The notes under the pieces are model-generated. The model made no database searches, was not told where the DNA came from, and was given only the letters and a program-made list of their open reading frames with translations. Shown piece by piece: positions 1 to 9,260 of a DNA stretch of 64,000 bases (position 1 is its first letter; each line of letters starts with the position of its first letter). The translations under genes were made by a program, and so were the position numbers. This DNA comes from Bugula neritina (lineage: Eukaryota; Bryozoa; Gymnolaemata; Cheilostomatida; Bugulidae), in the NCBI GenBank assembly GCA_964035545.1, contig OZ037771.1:11669980-11733979 (forward strand). The letters run 5' to 3'.

Positions 1-407
1 TACTCTGTATTCTTATGTACAGTGCAGAATCTTGGTGTTAGTTGTTGAGCTTTTAGTCTGTATTCACTGATAGGAATTGTAGAGTGATTTGTATGTAGTT
101 CTTCGTGCATCTAAACAAATATTAAAGATTGAGTGAGTGTTATTGCATAAACCAGAAAAAGGCTCTTAATTAGACAGTTATGCCAAAAACTTAATCAGAA
201 TGAACAGAAAAATAAAAAACTTGATCCCACTGTTTTGCATAGTGCTGCCTAAACAGATATATTTTAATGAAATGAGAGTAAACAACTTCTGTTATCTCTG
301 CTATTTATCTTGTAGTTGGCTTCAATTATGAGCTCCTACTTCTGCTTTCTCTATGACTATAAAACCTAACTTTGGTTTGTATAAGACAGAGACTAGTAAA
401 CATTTAC

Positions 408-1025
408 CTCTTGATGTTTAGCACAGTATTTGGCTGAACAAGTTGTACAGTAAGTAACTGCAGCCTCATTTAAAACTCCTTTTTTAGAGCAAGTGTCACA
501 ACAGGAGTTGTCTACTCTACATGGGAGATTGTTTACTGGAATGTCAAACACTTTTCTATAAGAAAAACAACATAAATGTGAGATAAAATCAAATATCTGA
601 CAACAGAAACAGGTTTTCAAAAATATCAAAATGATGGACTGTTGAGCTCTATCAATTATTTACAGTTTATTATAAAACAGCATATTTTAGTGATCAAATA
701 CTTTTCAAAGAGTTAGAAGAATGTATATATACAATACCAAACAGCTTGTTTACTCTGTTAGTAATGAATAAAAATCCACAAATAATGAAATAATTTTTAA
801 ATAGAAAGTTTTGTAAACACTCTTTGAAAAAAGTAGAGGTGAGACAACCATGGCTAGAATTTACCTGCAGAAAGGGCATCTCAGAACACCCTGAATACTG
901 AGATAATCCAACAAACAACTGAGACAATGTGAATGACCACATGGCAAGTATCTGGGGTCATCAATTTCTTCCGCTTTTTTCAAACAAAATCCACATTCTG
1001 TCTGATTCTCCACAGAGTCGGACAT
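408..1025 (-). CDS. TRIM-like RING/B-box protein, 5' exons (truncated at window edge)
   Basis: Two coding exons are visible, 865-1025 and 408-555. The first opens with ATG at 1025 and encodes a RING finger: CGFC, then CGHSHCLSC, then CPFC, a C3HC4-type zinc-binding pattern typical of E3 ubiquitin ligases. It ends at a GTAAAT donor with two bases left over. The second exon starts after a pyrimidine-rich acceptor, completes that codon, and encodes a B-box-like motif (CDTC, CTTC, CAKH) before another GTAAAT donor. RING followed by B-box is the TRIM order; the coiled coil and C-terminal domain would lie beyond the left edge. Family role: substrate ubiquitination, often in innate immunity or development. 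Seen: motifs, splice sites, matching phase. Inferred: the TRIM assignment, and that no exon lies upstream of the ATG. Confidence 0.8.
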
Positions 1026-3119
1026 ACTTCTAAAAACAACTAAATAATGTCAATAAAGCAAAAAATATAACTCAAGTAAATTAAATGAGAAAAAGAAAAT
1101 AATGATGCCACTAAAGCCAATAGTATGACTCAAGATAATTAAATAAAATCATTTCAAATAAATTTGATGTATTTCAAATCAGACTTAAAATGTTTAAATA
1201 TTAAATAAATTTACAAGAAAGTGAGCTAACCAAGAGAGTTCTAAGAATTCAAAAATAGAGAAGGAACTGGTGGAAGAAGCACCAAATGAGCATGCAGATC
1301 AAATGGAGATCGGCCAAGATAAAGAGCCCTTAGGCCCATGTAAATAGTAAAGATCTTACAGGAAACTGGCGAACGAATTAATAAAGTACTAGACAGTGTT
1401 GAGATCAATAATGTTACAGAGATGAATGACGTCATCATTGTGTAAAAAATATAGTGGAGAAATTTGATTTATTGACCATTAAAGATCCAGCCAAATGGGG
1501 AAATTTTGAAAATTTTCAACATATTATATGTTAGCTACTCATGGAGGCTCTTGAAAAATAAATACTAATAAATTGAAGAGATTTTGTGAAAACATTACAG
1601 TTTAAAAAAAGAAACAACTTGTATGTGGAGAAAGTTAATATGAGAGTCAGAGAAACTCATCTTCAAAACTATTTATGTTAAAAGTTACCTAGTACTAATA
1701 GTTATAATGATTTGTGTGCTTTGACTTTTGAAATTTTGCGAAGCTGTAGGTGTATAACTACTGCTTTTATTTAGAACTACGAAAAAAAACTTTTTATCAT
1801 CAATTTCACCTAAGCTTTTGTTGAGTAATTATTATTATGATCAGAGTAACACTGAGTTTAGGAGCGTCAAGAGAAAAGGCGGAGGTACAGCCACAGAAGA
1901 ATTCCTCTTCTCAATCCTTGGCGTTCCAGCTATCCTAAGAGTTGTGATCACTTAAACTCCCAAAAGTACTCATATTCACATTGATATTCATACCAAATGT
2001 AAGCGTTAACTTTCAATAATACTATTAGTATTACTATAAGCGATATTCATAGTACTAAGTATATTACTGTTAGCAATAGTATTGTTAGTTGTACTACATT
2101 ATCATTAGACTTACACTTACTCTTGGCATAACAGTGGACGTAGTAACACTAATACTAATAGTAATACTAATGTAATAACTATAAGTATAGAAGTAATAAG
2201 TAATAAGTACTATAGTATTATAAATTATTATATAACCTGAAAGAAAATCCCCTTTCAAGTTTTGTAGTTTCACTTCTACTCTTGGAAGTACTGGTTGAAG
2301 TACTAGTGTCTAGTAATGAAATTACTTACCTCTAATTTGATTAAACTTAAAGAAGCTAAATGAATATCAATATTAATATATACTCTTAATAACTCAGTCT
2401 TAAGTCTATCGTAGTCTAAGTCACCTGTTATTTAGTAATTTACTCTCAGTCTTAGTCTTACAGTCTTATGATCTTAGTCCATAGAGTGAGGACTAAGCCT
2501 AAGGGCCCATTGGGCGTCGAGTGATTTAATTTTATCATTAAATGTAATGATTAAATTTAATCATTATGATATTGCTTTATATTAATCATTATGATTCAGA
2601 TTATGATTTTCATTATGATTATCATTGACATTATGATTATCATTATCATTATCATTATCATTATGTTGTAAATATCATTACACGCAGTCTGAGTCTTTGT
2701 TTCATGGGAAGTAGTAAAACTTTTGCAAGTATAAGAAACTTGCAGTGACATTAGTAGTAAAAACTATAAATATGACACGATATCTATAAGTATAACATTG
2801 AAACAATATAATGTAGTTTTGCTACGGTTGCGGTACCTAGTAATCTAGCGGAAAGTAATGGCAAGTTGACTTTGACTATGGGGAAACCCCTTCCTGATGA
2901 GTGTTGGGATGGATCTTGAACTGTTCGTTTCGGAGATAACACTTTACGAAACTTTGCCGATGCTAAAAACGCATCTAATTAGATGATGAACTGATCCGCA
3001 ATAATTGTCATTGTGACAAGCTGCTTAGCTTGAAGAGTAGACAACTCGTTGTTTTAATTGATACAAAATCCGTAACTAACTATTCACACTGAATTTGGTA
3101 TGTATATTATATATAGTAT
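1026..3119. other. Intergenic AT-rich DNA
   Basis: No coding region recognised. The stretch just above 1025 should hold the promoter and 5' UTR of the minus-strand RING gene, but I see no clear TATA box. From about 1990 to 2240 it is rich in short ACTATTAGTA-like words, and at 2566-2664 there is an ATTATC microsatellite. Element 1 starts at 3120. Confidence 0.6.
2566..2664. repeat. ATTATC / ATCATT microsatellite
   Basis: Imperfect ATTATG units grade into clean tandem ATTATC hexamers around 2630-2660. Simple-sequence DNA; no function visible. Confidence 0.8.
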
Positions 3120-3474
3120 TGTAGTGAGTCATGCAAAGTACAAATACGGGAATCGCCCTCTCTCTCTTCTGGGAATACTAAGACCCTTATGTAGCAACCA
3201 ATTAGCAGCACCGGAAGGTATGCTTCCGACTCACGTGACACTTCCCGCGGGGTATTAACAATTTATCACGTTGTTGTAAGCGGAGGCTTGAAGTGAAAGC
3301 ATGTGTTAGTAGTTGACTGATGTATAGGATAATTTGATGTGATGTTTACTTTATGCTTTATTGTGGATAATTAATATAATTTCTCGACAGCTACCCTAGT
3401 AATTGCTAGCAGAATAACCAACTAACTATACGCAAGTAGATAACTCACGCACAGTAATTGCACAAATTACTACA
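3120..3474 (+). repeat. 5' LTR of element 1
   Basis: Begins TGTAGTGAGTC and ends ACTACA, and matches 8137-8489. It should carry the pol II promoter and polyadenylation signals. It contains a small perfect hairpin at 3212-3228 (CGGAAG, loop GTATG, CTTCCG), also present in the 3' copy. Its 3' half is AT-rich. Confidence 0.93.
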
Positions 3475-3475
3475 G

Positions 3476-3493
3476 TGGTGGCAGCGGTGGGAT
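3476..3493 (+). other. Primer binding site, tRNA-Leu type
   Basis: TGGTGGCAGCGGTGGGAT lies one base after the LTR. It is complementary to the 3' end of eukaryotic tRNA-Leu (acceptor ...CCCACCGCTGCCA plus CCA). The same 18 bases recur at 9210 and 19607, so the element lineages share the primer. Confidence 0.85.
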
Positions 3494-3509
3494 CTTGCGT
3501 ATAGCAGTC

Positions 3510-4460
3510 ATGGCAGAAGACGGCACAGAGCTACCCATTCCACTGAATGAAGGTGAGAGAGATAATGTTGATATACCTGTGGAACCAGTGGTGTTAGAAG
3601 AAGAAGTGAGAATTCCTAGAGAGCATGGTGAAGACAGATACCGGCTGAAGGCGCCCACCTTCACAGGCGAAGAAGCAGTGGAACAGTTTATCCAAGAATT
3701 CCAAGATGTGATGGAGATTGCACAGTGGCCGCCAAGGGTGGCGTTGCTCAAGCTCAGGATGGCGCTGACCGACAAGGCTAAGCCGTACGGAGCGGGACCT
3801 GACATAGACGGAATCTTTGCTTCTCTGCGGGCCCGCTTTGGCATCTCCCCCATAGATGCGCGGGCCCGCCTACAAAGGCTGCGGCGTGATCCTCACACGT
3901 CGCTACAAGAGCACGCTGCCACGGTGTACCCACTAGCGCAGATCGCGTTCAGCGATCTGCCTCCGGTACACCGTGAGAGGTATACTTATGATGCCTTCGT
4001 GCAGTCCATTAACGACTTGGGGCTCCACCATCAATTCCAAGCGAGGGGAGTCACCACGGTCGAAGATGCACTTGCGGTGGGAGAAGCCTACCTCATGGCG
4101 ACTCATACGCACCGCAACCGCGTGGCCTCCCGCCAGGTGGCCACGGAGCACACTACTGCTCATACCGAACCAAACGTGGAACCCTCCGCGGTGGCTAATG
4201 TGAACCAGATGTCACTAGCATCAAAAGTCGCACAGATGACTGACATGCTAGATAAACTGGTCGCCACATTAGCTCCCCCAAGCCAGGTAGATACCGCCCA
4301 TGAGCCTTGCGGGCCGCAGGTACAATCACCAGGCATGGGGCACAACTTCTGCTGGGGATGCGGAAGGCCAGGACATTTCCAGAGGAACTGCCCTCAACTC
4401 CAACAAGGGTTAAACTACCACGGCCCGCAGATGTTCCCACCTCCTGCGGGCCGTCTGTAA
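3510..4460 (+). CDS. gag: Gag polyprotein, element 1
   Basis: Uninterrupted ORF of 316 codons. I chose the ATG at 3510, the first after the primer site; the reading frame is open slightly further upstream. The N-terminal part is acidic. The central capsid-like region includes the phrase RLKAPTFTGEE, shared with element 3. A CCHC zinc knuckle lies near the C terminus (CWGCGRPGHFQRNC, spacing C-x2-C-x4-H-x4-C). Role: particle assembly and RNA packaging. The stop at 4458-4460 lies inside the stem-loop region of the frameshift signal, just before the pol frame takes over. Intact, unlike gag in elements 2, 3 and 4. Confidence 0.9.
   Translation: MAEDGTELPIPLNEGERDNVDIPVEPVVLEEEVRIPREHGEDRYRLKAPTFTGEEAVEQFIQEFQDVMEIAQWPPRVALLKLRMALTDKAKPYGAGPDIDGIFASLRARFGISPIDARARLQRLRRDPHTSLQEHAATVYPLAQIAFSDLPPVHRERYTYDAFVQSINDLGLHHQFQARGVTTVEDALAVGEAYLMATHTHRNRVASRQVATEHTTAHTEPNVEPSAVANVNQMSLASKVAQMTDMLDKLVATLAPPSQVDTAHEPCGPQVQSPGMGHNFCWGCGRPGHFQRNCPQLQQGLNYHGPQMFPPPAGRL
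4409..4453 (+). promoter_or_regulatory. -1 programmed ribosomal frameshift signal (gag/pol)
   Basis: The heptamer G TTA AAC (4409-4415) sits in the gag frame. A 5-nt spacer follows, then a perfect 10-bp stem: CGGCCCGCAG at 4421-4430 pairs with CTGCGGGCCG at 4444-4453. Downstream pol is in the -1 frame relative to gag, so this is the expected place to slip. GUUAAAC is a known slippery sequence in some RNA viruses. Elements 3 (20531) and 4 (17651) have equivalents. Confidence 0.8.
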
Positions 4461-6754
4461 ATCACCCAGGGAGGCCCGCGCGTCTGCCGCCCCGCTGGGC
4501 GCCGCGCGGAGATGCTGTGAAGTGGCGACCCCCGCGGCAAGTAGGCTCAAGCCACTCGCCGCCTGGGTCCTCTACACCACTCCAACACCAACACGGATCC
4601 GGCAGACGGTTGACCTCAGAGCCTGCGAGGGAAACGGTACAGGCGCCGCAAGGCGTACCGCCCCAACCTCGGCAGCTGGTCAATAGTCGTCGCCAAACGT
4701 GGACCCCTCGACCCACAGCGAGGGAGGTGCAACCACGGCACACACAGCTGCAGCCACACGGAAGTAGCTACTTCCTGCCAGGAAAGCTAGCCGGCAAGCC
4801 TGCCAACTTCCTCCTGGACTCAGGCTGCACCACCAACCTCCTTAGTCGTCAGTTCTTTGACACCCTCAGCGCTAAGATCAAGGACGGGTTGGCACCGTAT
4901 GAGGGGGATCATGGCACCCTGGCAGACGGGTCGTGCATTCCCTTCTACGGCATTATTGAGCTGACTGGTTACGTCCGTAACCAGGCCATCCGAGAGACGT
5001 TTATCGTCGGGCAGCTCAACGAGGACGCTATCCTCGGGATGCCATTCTTACAACGACACGGATGTCGCATCGATTTCAGTAAATCTGCGATGATCATGGG
5101 CGACAGGGAGCTCGCTTGTGTCGATAAGTTTGGTCGTCCTCTAGCGGGAGCAGTGCAGGTAGTACGGAGCTGTACTATACCAGGCCACTCCCAGGCTACC
5201 GTCCGCTGCAAGATAGATGGTGGCCAAACCTCTAAGTTGGGAGTTGTCGAAAATACGCACTCGAGAGTCCAACTTGCCCATAGCTTTAGCCGGCTTACGG
5301 GGCAAGAAGAGATCTCAGTGCAGTGTGTCAACCCCTCCTCAGAGACAGTAGACCTACCACCCAGGTCCATGCTGGGCCGCTTCCATCCTGTTCAGGAGGA
5401 AGCCATTGGGCCGTCGTCGTGAGCTACGACGGAAGGTCCTCAGCAGAGCCCGTCTCAAGGGCGGAGGACCGTCCCAACCCACGCCTCCCATCCTCCAGGG
5501 ACGCGTGGCTATACAGGCAACGGAAAGCGCCAGGCTATGGCTAGGTTGCCACATGGGTACAGTGAGGCGTCCCGCCACACAGACCACGACGCCCGCCTAA
5601 ATAGAGCAGGCTGTCGTGAGGTACCACGGGCGGCGAAGACCGCCCCTGCTCAGCAACTCCAACAGAGGGCTGACACGCCCCCGGAGGCTGTCCAGAGCCT
5701 CCGCGCCAAACCTGTATGGGCTGGTAACGTTAGGGAGCTGCCGAAGCTCCAGGAAAGCCTTCCTGGGGTGGTAGCCGACGTGTACCGAGCGAAACAGGAA
5801 GGGCGACGAGCCAGTAGTAAACAACGGCGACAGGGATGCGCCGAGTTACGGCTGTACTGTCAACGTTGGAACTCTCTGCGGGTCGGGCCAGATAGTCTGC
5901 TGACCATGACCTTGGCCGCCAACAGCAGACAGCCAGCCAGGAAGAGGGTCGTCTGCCCAGCTGCCATCCGCCGGGAGTTGATACAAGACACCCACGAGAA
6001 GACTCAAGGAGGAGTCCAAGGGGTGGTCACCAAGCTACAACTCCGGTGGTACCGGCCCAACATGGAGCGGGATATCCGGCGCAGAGTGAGACGGTGCAAA
6101 GTCTGCCAGACCAACAAGCATAGCCGTCTCCCTGGTGAAGCGGGGCGGCAGACGCATTGTGCGAGAAGGTCTTGGCAAGCGGAGACTGTCGTCCTGGCCG
6201 GAAACACCTCCATGACACCTCAGGAAGACTTGGCGAGGCGAGAAAGGCCACTTCCGTCCTTGAAAGTGCGCCCACCGCCCCCAACGTCAAGCCTGCCATC
6301 ACCACCACTTCCGGAACCGGAAACGGGTCCGGAAGTGCAAAAACCCCCCGTGGGAGGGGCTCCGCAAGGAGATACCAACGTAGGAACAACCGTCACAAAC
6401 AGGCTGGAAAAACCACCCGTGAGACATAACAATCCACGGGTGAGCACACCGCCTCCCACAGTGACGACGCCTCCAGAACCACACACTAGGCAACTTCCAG
6501 CGTGTCTCAGAGACTGTGTACGTGACCGCGGTATAAGCGGCAGTAACGAAAGTCTAGAAAGGCCTCGCATGGGAAAACAGGCAAAGAGACGTGGGAGTTG
6601 TGAACACCACGGAAATCTCAACTTTTGCCTCGGCGGAATCTCACACGAGATTCATCCGCTGGAAGTGAAGAGCCCTAGTCACGTTTCACAACCACGCTGT
6701 CCGGTCTTTTCCTACGTTGATGCAGTCAAGAGTAGACGTGCCACTAAACAGTAA
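4416..6754 (+). pseudogene. pol: Protease-pol remnant of element 1 (RT, RNase H and IN core deleted)
   Basis: The -1 frame is open from the slip site to 6754 except for one TGA at 5420-5422. The first part encodes a retropepsin-like aspartic protease with active-site context LLDSGCTTN and a later ILGMPF motif. After about 5550 the sequence jumps from the linker before reverse transcriptase to the start of integrase: the whole RT and RNase H region present in element 2 is absent. The HHCC zinc region of integrase survives (CKVCQ). At about 6170 a second deletion removes the DDE catalytic core and the GPY/F module. The tail is Pro-rich and ends in the shared motif PRCPVFSYVDAVKSRR. Both deletions leave the frame open, unusual for neutral decay. 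Confidence 0.85.
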
Positions 6755-6777
6755 TCATTTACCGCTCTCATTCCAAA

Positions 6778-7835
6778 ATGTCTTACTATTCTGGATCGAA
6801 GGGTGAGTGAATTATGTTTTTGGTACGATAACTAGACTGCATCAGTCAGCTTTAGCTACATTAGCTAGCGAGCTGGAGATTCGATAATGATAAACAGTGG
6901 TGGGAATACACGTCGACTTTGATTTTAAATAATCTGCCATAGCGAGTGTGTTCTCCATCAACTATTCATTAGCCTGAATCTCACGAGTGTAACTGAACAG
7001 AGTACCGGTCAGGCTGTACACGCCGACGGTACCTCAGTGTATAATCTTTAACACTGCTACTCTTTCAGATCACACTCGAGTGACCACCTTCCGGTCACGG
7101 GACCAGCCAACCTCTCTGCCTATGGAAGAGGAACCTGTAATGGAAAATGGCATACCCGTGGTGCTTCGTCGACGACACCGCTGGGTGTCACCCACGACGG
7201 AAAGGAGAATTGAGGAAGCCTGGGGACCCAGCGGACCCCACCGAACCTGCCAGGTCTGCTTCGAGGAGTGCCCGTCACACCGCTCCCTGTGTCTACATGT
7301 AGACGCCCATTTTCTACTCCACTTCTGCCCATGCGGGTTCCACGACGTATACCCGTATCCCGTGACAGTCCATAAGCTGAGCTGCTTCGCCGGAGAGAAC
7401 CATACTGTTGATGAGGATAGTTTCCCCCAATACCTGGATGCCATCAAGCCAGTCATCAGGAAGGCTATCACCCTGGCTGCACTAGCGTCAGGGTTCCAAG
7501 TACTGCTGTTATCCGCCCGCCATAAGTCCCCTATGGTTCAGGGCCTGTCTCCTACCCCCGTCAACCCTAGCAACACCCCCAAATTAGAAGGAATAACAAT
7601 ACCTCCTCTAACAGAGACTACTACAACCCCGCCAAGGCCTAGCCAGCTGGCTAATGTAGAAGAGCGGCTTGTAAGACTACAGGCCGAGTTCACACAACTT
7701 GCCCCTGACTTGCTGGATACGACGACAGGTCTATACCAGTTGAAGGACTCAGTGGGGCGACTGAAGAGGCGGCTACGTGCCCGACAGGCTCGACACAGAG
7801 CACGCTCGCTACAAGAGTCAGAGTCCACCCAATGA
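6778..7835 (+). CDS. Accessory zinc-finger / coiled-coil ORF (ORF3), element 1, spliced
   Basis: Lies between pol and the 3' LTR, where env would be. Predicted exon a is 6778-6802 (ATG, peptide MSYYSGSK) with donor GTGAGT. The intron is 6803-7068, with a pyrimidine-rich acceptor CTCTTTCAG. Exon b is 7069-7835, ending in TGA. The junction phase fits the long frame. Exon b encodes a classic C2H2 finger (C-x2-C-x12-H-x3-H, about 7248-7310), then C-x-C-x12-H-x3-C, a conserved helical stretch, a Pro/Thr linker, and a C-terminal basic coiled coil. No signal peptide or membrane segment is seen, so it is not an envelope protein. Homologous ORFs are in elements 2 and 3. Function unknown; RNA or DNA binding plus oligomerisation is an inference. 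Confidence 0.75.
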
Positions 7836-8102
7836 GTATGCCTGGGGTAGGCACCTTTCGTAGAGCTGTATTTCGTCTGGAAAGTGACGAGTGCTCCGAC
7901 ATTGGCCCGCGTGCTGGTAAGCACCCTCTCTCTTTATAGCTGACTGGATGTGTGTGTTCGATCACCCTGTTTACTTCTGTATATAAATGTTGTCGTGCTC
8001 AACTATTTCTCTTCTTCCTTTTTGTGGGTTTACTTATGTATGTTTTCTTTTTTTGGATTATTGTATAGTTTTTCTTTATGTGTTTTTTTTGTATTGTGTT
8101 AT

Positions 8103-8136
8103 CAGAAAGTAGGGCTTTCTGCTGGGGGGGGGGCGG
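8103..8136 (+). promoter_or_regulatory. Hairpin plus polypurine tract, element 1
   Basis: A perfect 7-bp hairpin (CAGAAAG, loop TAGGG, CTTTCTG; 8103-8121) runs into a G-rich polypurine tract (8124-8136) that ends where the 3' LTR begins. The tract primes plus-strand synthesis in LTR elements. The hairpin has a counterpart in element 2 at 16052. Confidence 0.7.
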
Positions 8137-8489
8137 TGTAGTGAGTCATGCAAACTACAAATACGGGAATCGCCCTCTCTCTATTCTGGGAATACTAAGA
8201 CCCTTATGTAGCAACCAATTAGCAGCACCGGAAGGTATGCTTCCGACTCACGTGACACTTCCCGGGGTATTAACAATTTATCACGTTGTTGTAAGCGGAG
8301 GCTTGAAGTGAAAGCATGTGTTAGTAGTTGACTGATGTATAGGATGATTTGATGTGATGTTTACTTTATGCTTTATTGTGGATGATAAATATAATTACTC
8401 GACAGCTACCCTAGTAATTGCTAGCAGAATAACCAACTAACTATACGCAAGTAGATAACTCACGCGCAGTAATTGCACAAATTACTACA
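8137..8489 (+). repeat. 3' LTR of element 1
   Basis: Near copy of 3120-3474, starting TGTAGTGAGTC and ending ACTACA, followed by the target duplication GTAT at 8490. It differs by a few substitutions and lacks a CG dinucleotide in a short GC run. Confidence 0.93.
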
Positions 8490-8931
8490 GTATATGCACT
8501 TTCACACTATGACTATATTTTTCTGACTGAAAAGCTAATACAATGTTCCTTTCACAAAACTTGAAGAAACAATTTGTGTGAAGGACAAAAAGGCAAAACT
8601 GTTCAGTGTTCAACAGCTTAGTGGAAGAAGGTCATTTCTTCTGAAATAATATCATGGCTATATCACAGTGTAATACAATCTACTGTAGTCCATATATTAC
8701 AGTATAATATTAAAATATATTACATAAGGTTATACTATATATTCGAGAATATTACAATGCATCTATTACAGCAGTATATTATTATTACAATGTATAGCAC
8801 TATCTCACAGTGTATTACAATATATTACAGTGTTTTACCGTGTAATATGATAATATAATATTGCAGTGTACTATAATTATAGATATTGCAATTTATATTG
8901 CAGTACTATCTCGCAATGTTTTACAGTGTAT
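8490..8931. repeat. Spacer between elements 1 and 2, with degenerate TATTACAGTGTA repeats
   Basis: The first about 160 bases are unique AT-rich DNA. From about 8655 to 8931, words like TATTACAGTGTA recur many times in degenerate form. The same words resume at 16363-16400 on the far side of element 2, showing that element 2 inserted into this simple repeat. No gene seen. Confidence 0.7.
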
Positions 8932-9208
8932 TGTAATGGGGCGTGGTTTACGCGTCACGCGTACCCCCCTGCCAATCACAGAGAGTGATTGGCAACTATT
9001 GTATTAAGCCAAGCAGAACAATTATTAGTTAATTAACGTGTACTTGCAGTGATGTAAAGTAGCAATCGTGGTGATACTTATAGAGATTTTTACATTATAT
9101 TATTACAGTTTATATTAAAGTTTACAAATGAAACTACCGGTGAATTGCTTGTGACTAAAGGCCAATAACTCACTAGAAGCCTACATAATCATTGTGCATC
9201 GCACAACA
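8932..9208 (+). repeat. 5' LTR of element 2
   Basis: Begins TGTAATGGGGC and ends GCACAACA. Contains a perfect 8-bp hairpin at 8972-8992 (CCAATCAC, loop AGAGA, GTGATTGG). Apart from the terminal dinucleotides it is unlike the LTR of element 1. Confidence 0.92.
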
Positions 9209-9209
9209 G

Positions 9210-9227
9210 TGGTGGCAGCGGTGGGAT
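9210..9227 (+). other. Primer binding site of element 2, tRNA-Leu type
   Basis: Identical to the 18-base site of element 1 (3476-3493), one base downstream of the LTR. Confidence 0.85.
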
Positions 9228-9260
9228 TATTCTAGCTGGGACAATGAAAAGACGGAGAAC

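Larger units (their letters stand above)
3120..8489 (+). mobile_element. Element 1: Ty3/gypsy LTR retrotransposon, internally deleted
   Basis: A bounded insertion of 5370 bp. It has two LTRs of 355 and 353 bp, TG...CA ends, a 4-bp target duplication GTAT (3116-3119 and 8490-8493), a tRNA-Leu-type primer site and a G-rich polypurine tract. By manual comparison the LTRs differ at about 7 positions plus one 2-bp indel, about 2%, so the insertion is fairly young. Contents in order: intact gag with a CCHC knuckle, a -1 frameshift signal, an intact aspartic protease region, a pol remnant, and an accessory zinc-finger ORF. Reverse transcriptase, RNase H and the integrase core are missing. It probably depends on enzymes supplied by relatives. 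Confidence 0.93.

Noticed and set aside
6778-7835. Envelope gene downstream of pol in element 1
   Set aside because: No signal peptide, no furin site, no membrane segment; zinc fingers and a coiled coil instead.
8938-8990. CpG-rich regulatory island near 8940
   Set aside because: It is the start of the LTR of element 2, repeated at 16092.
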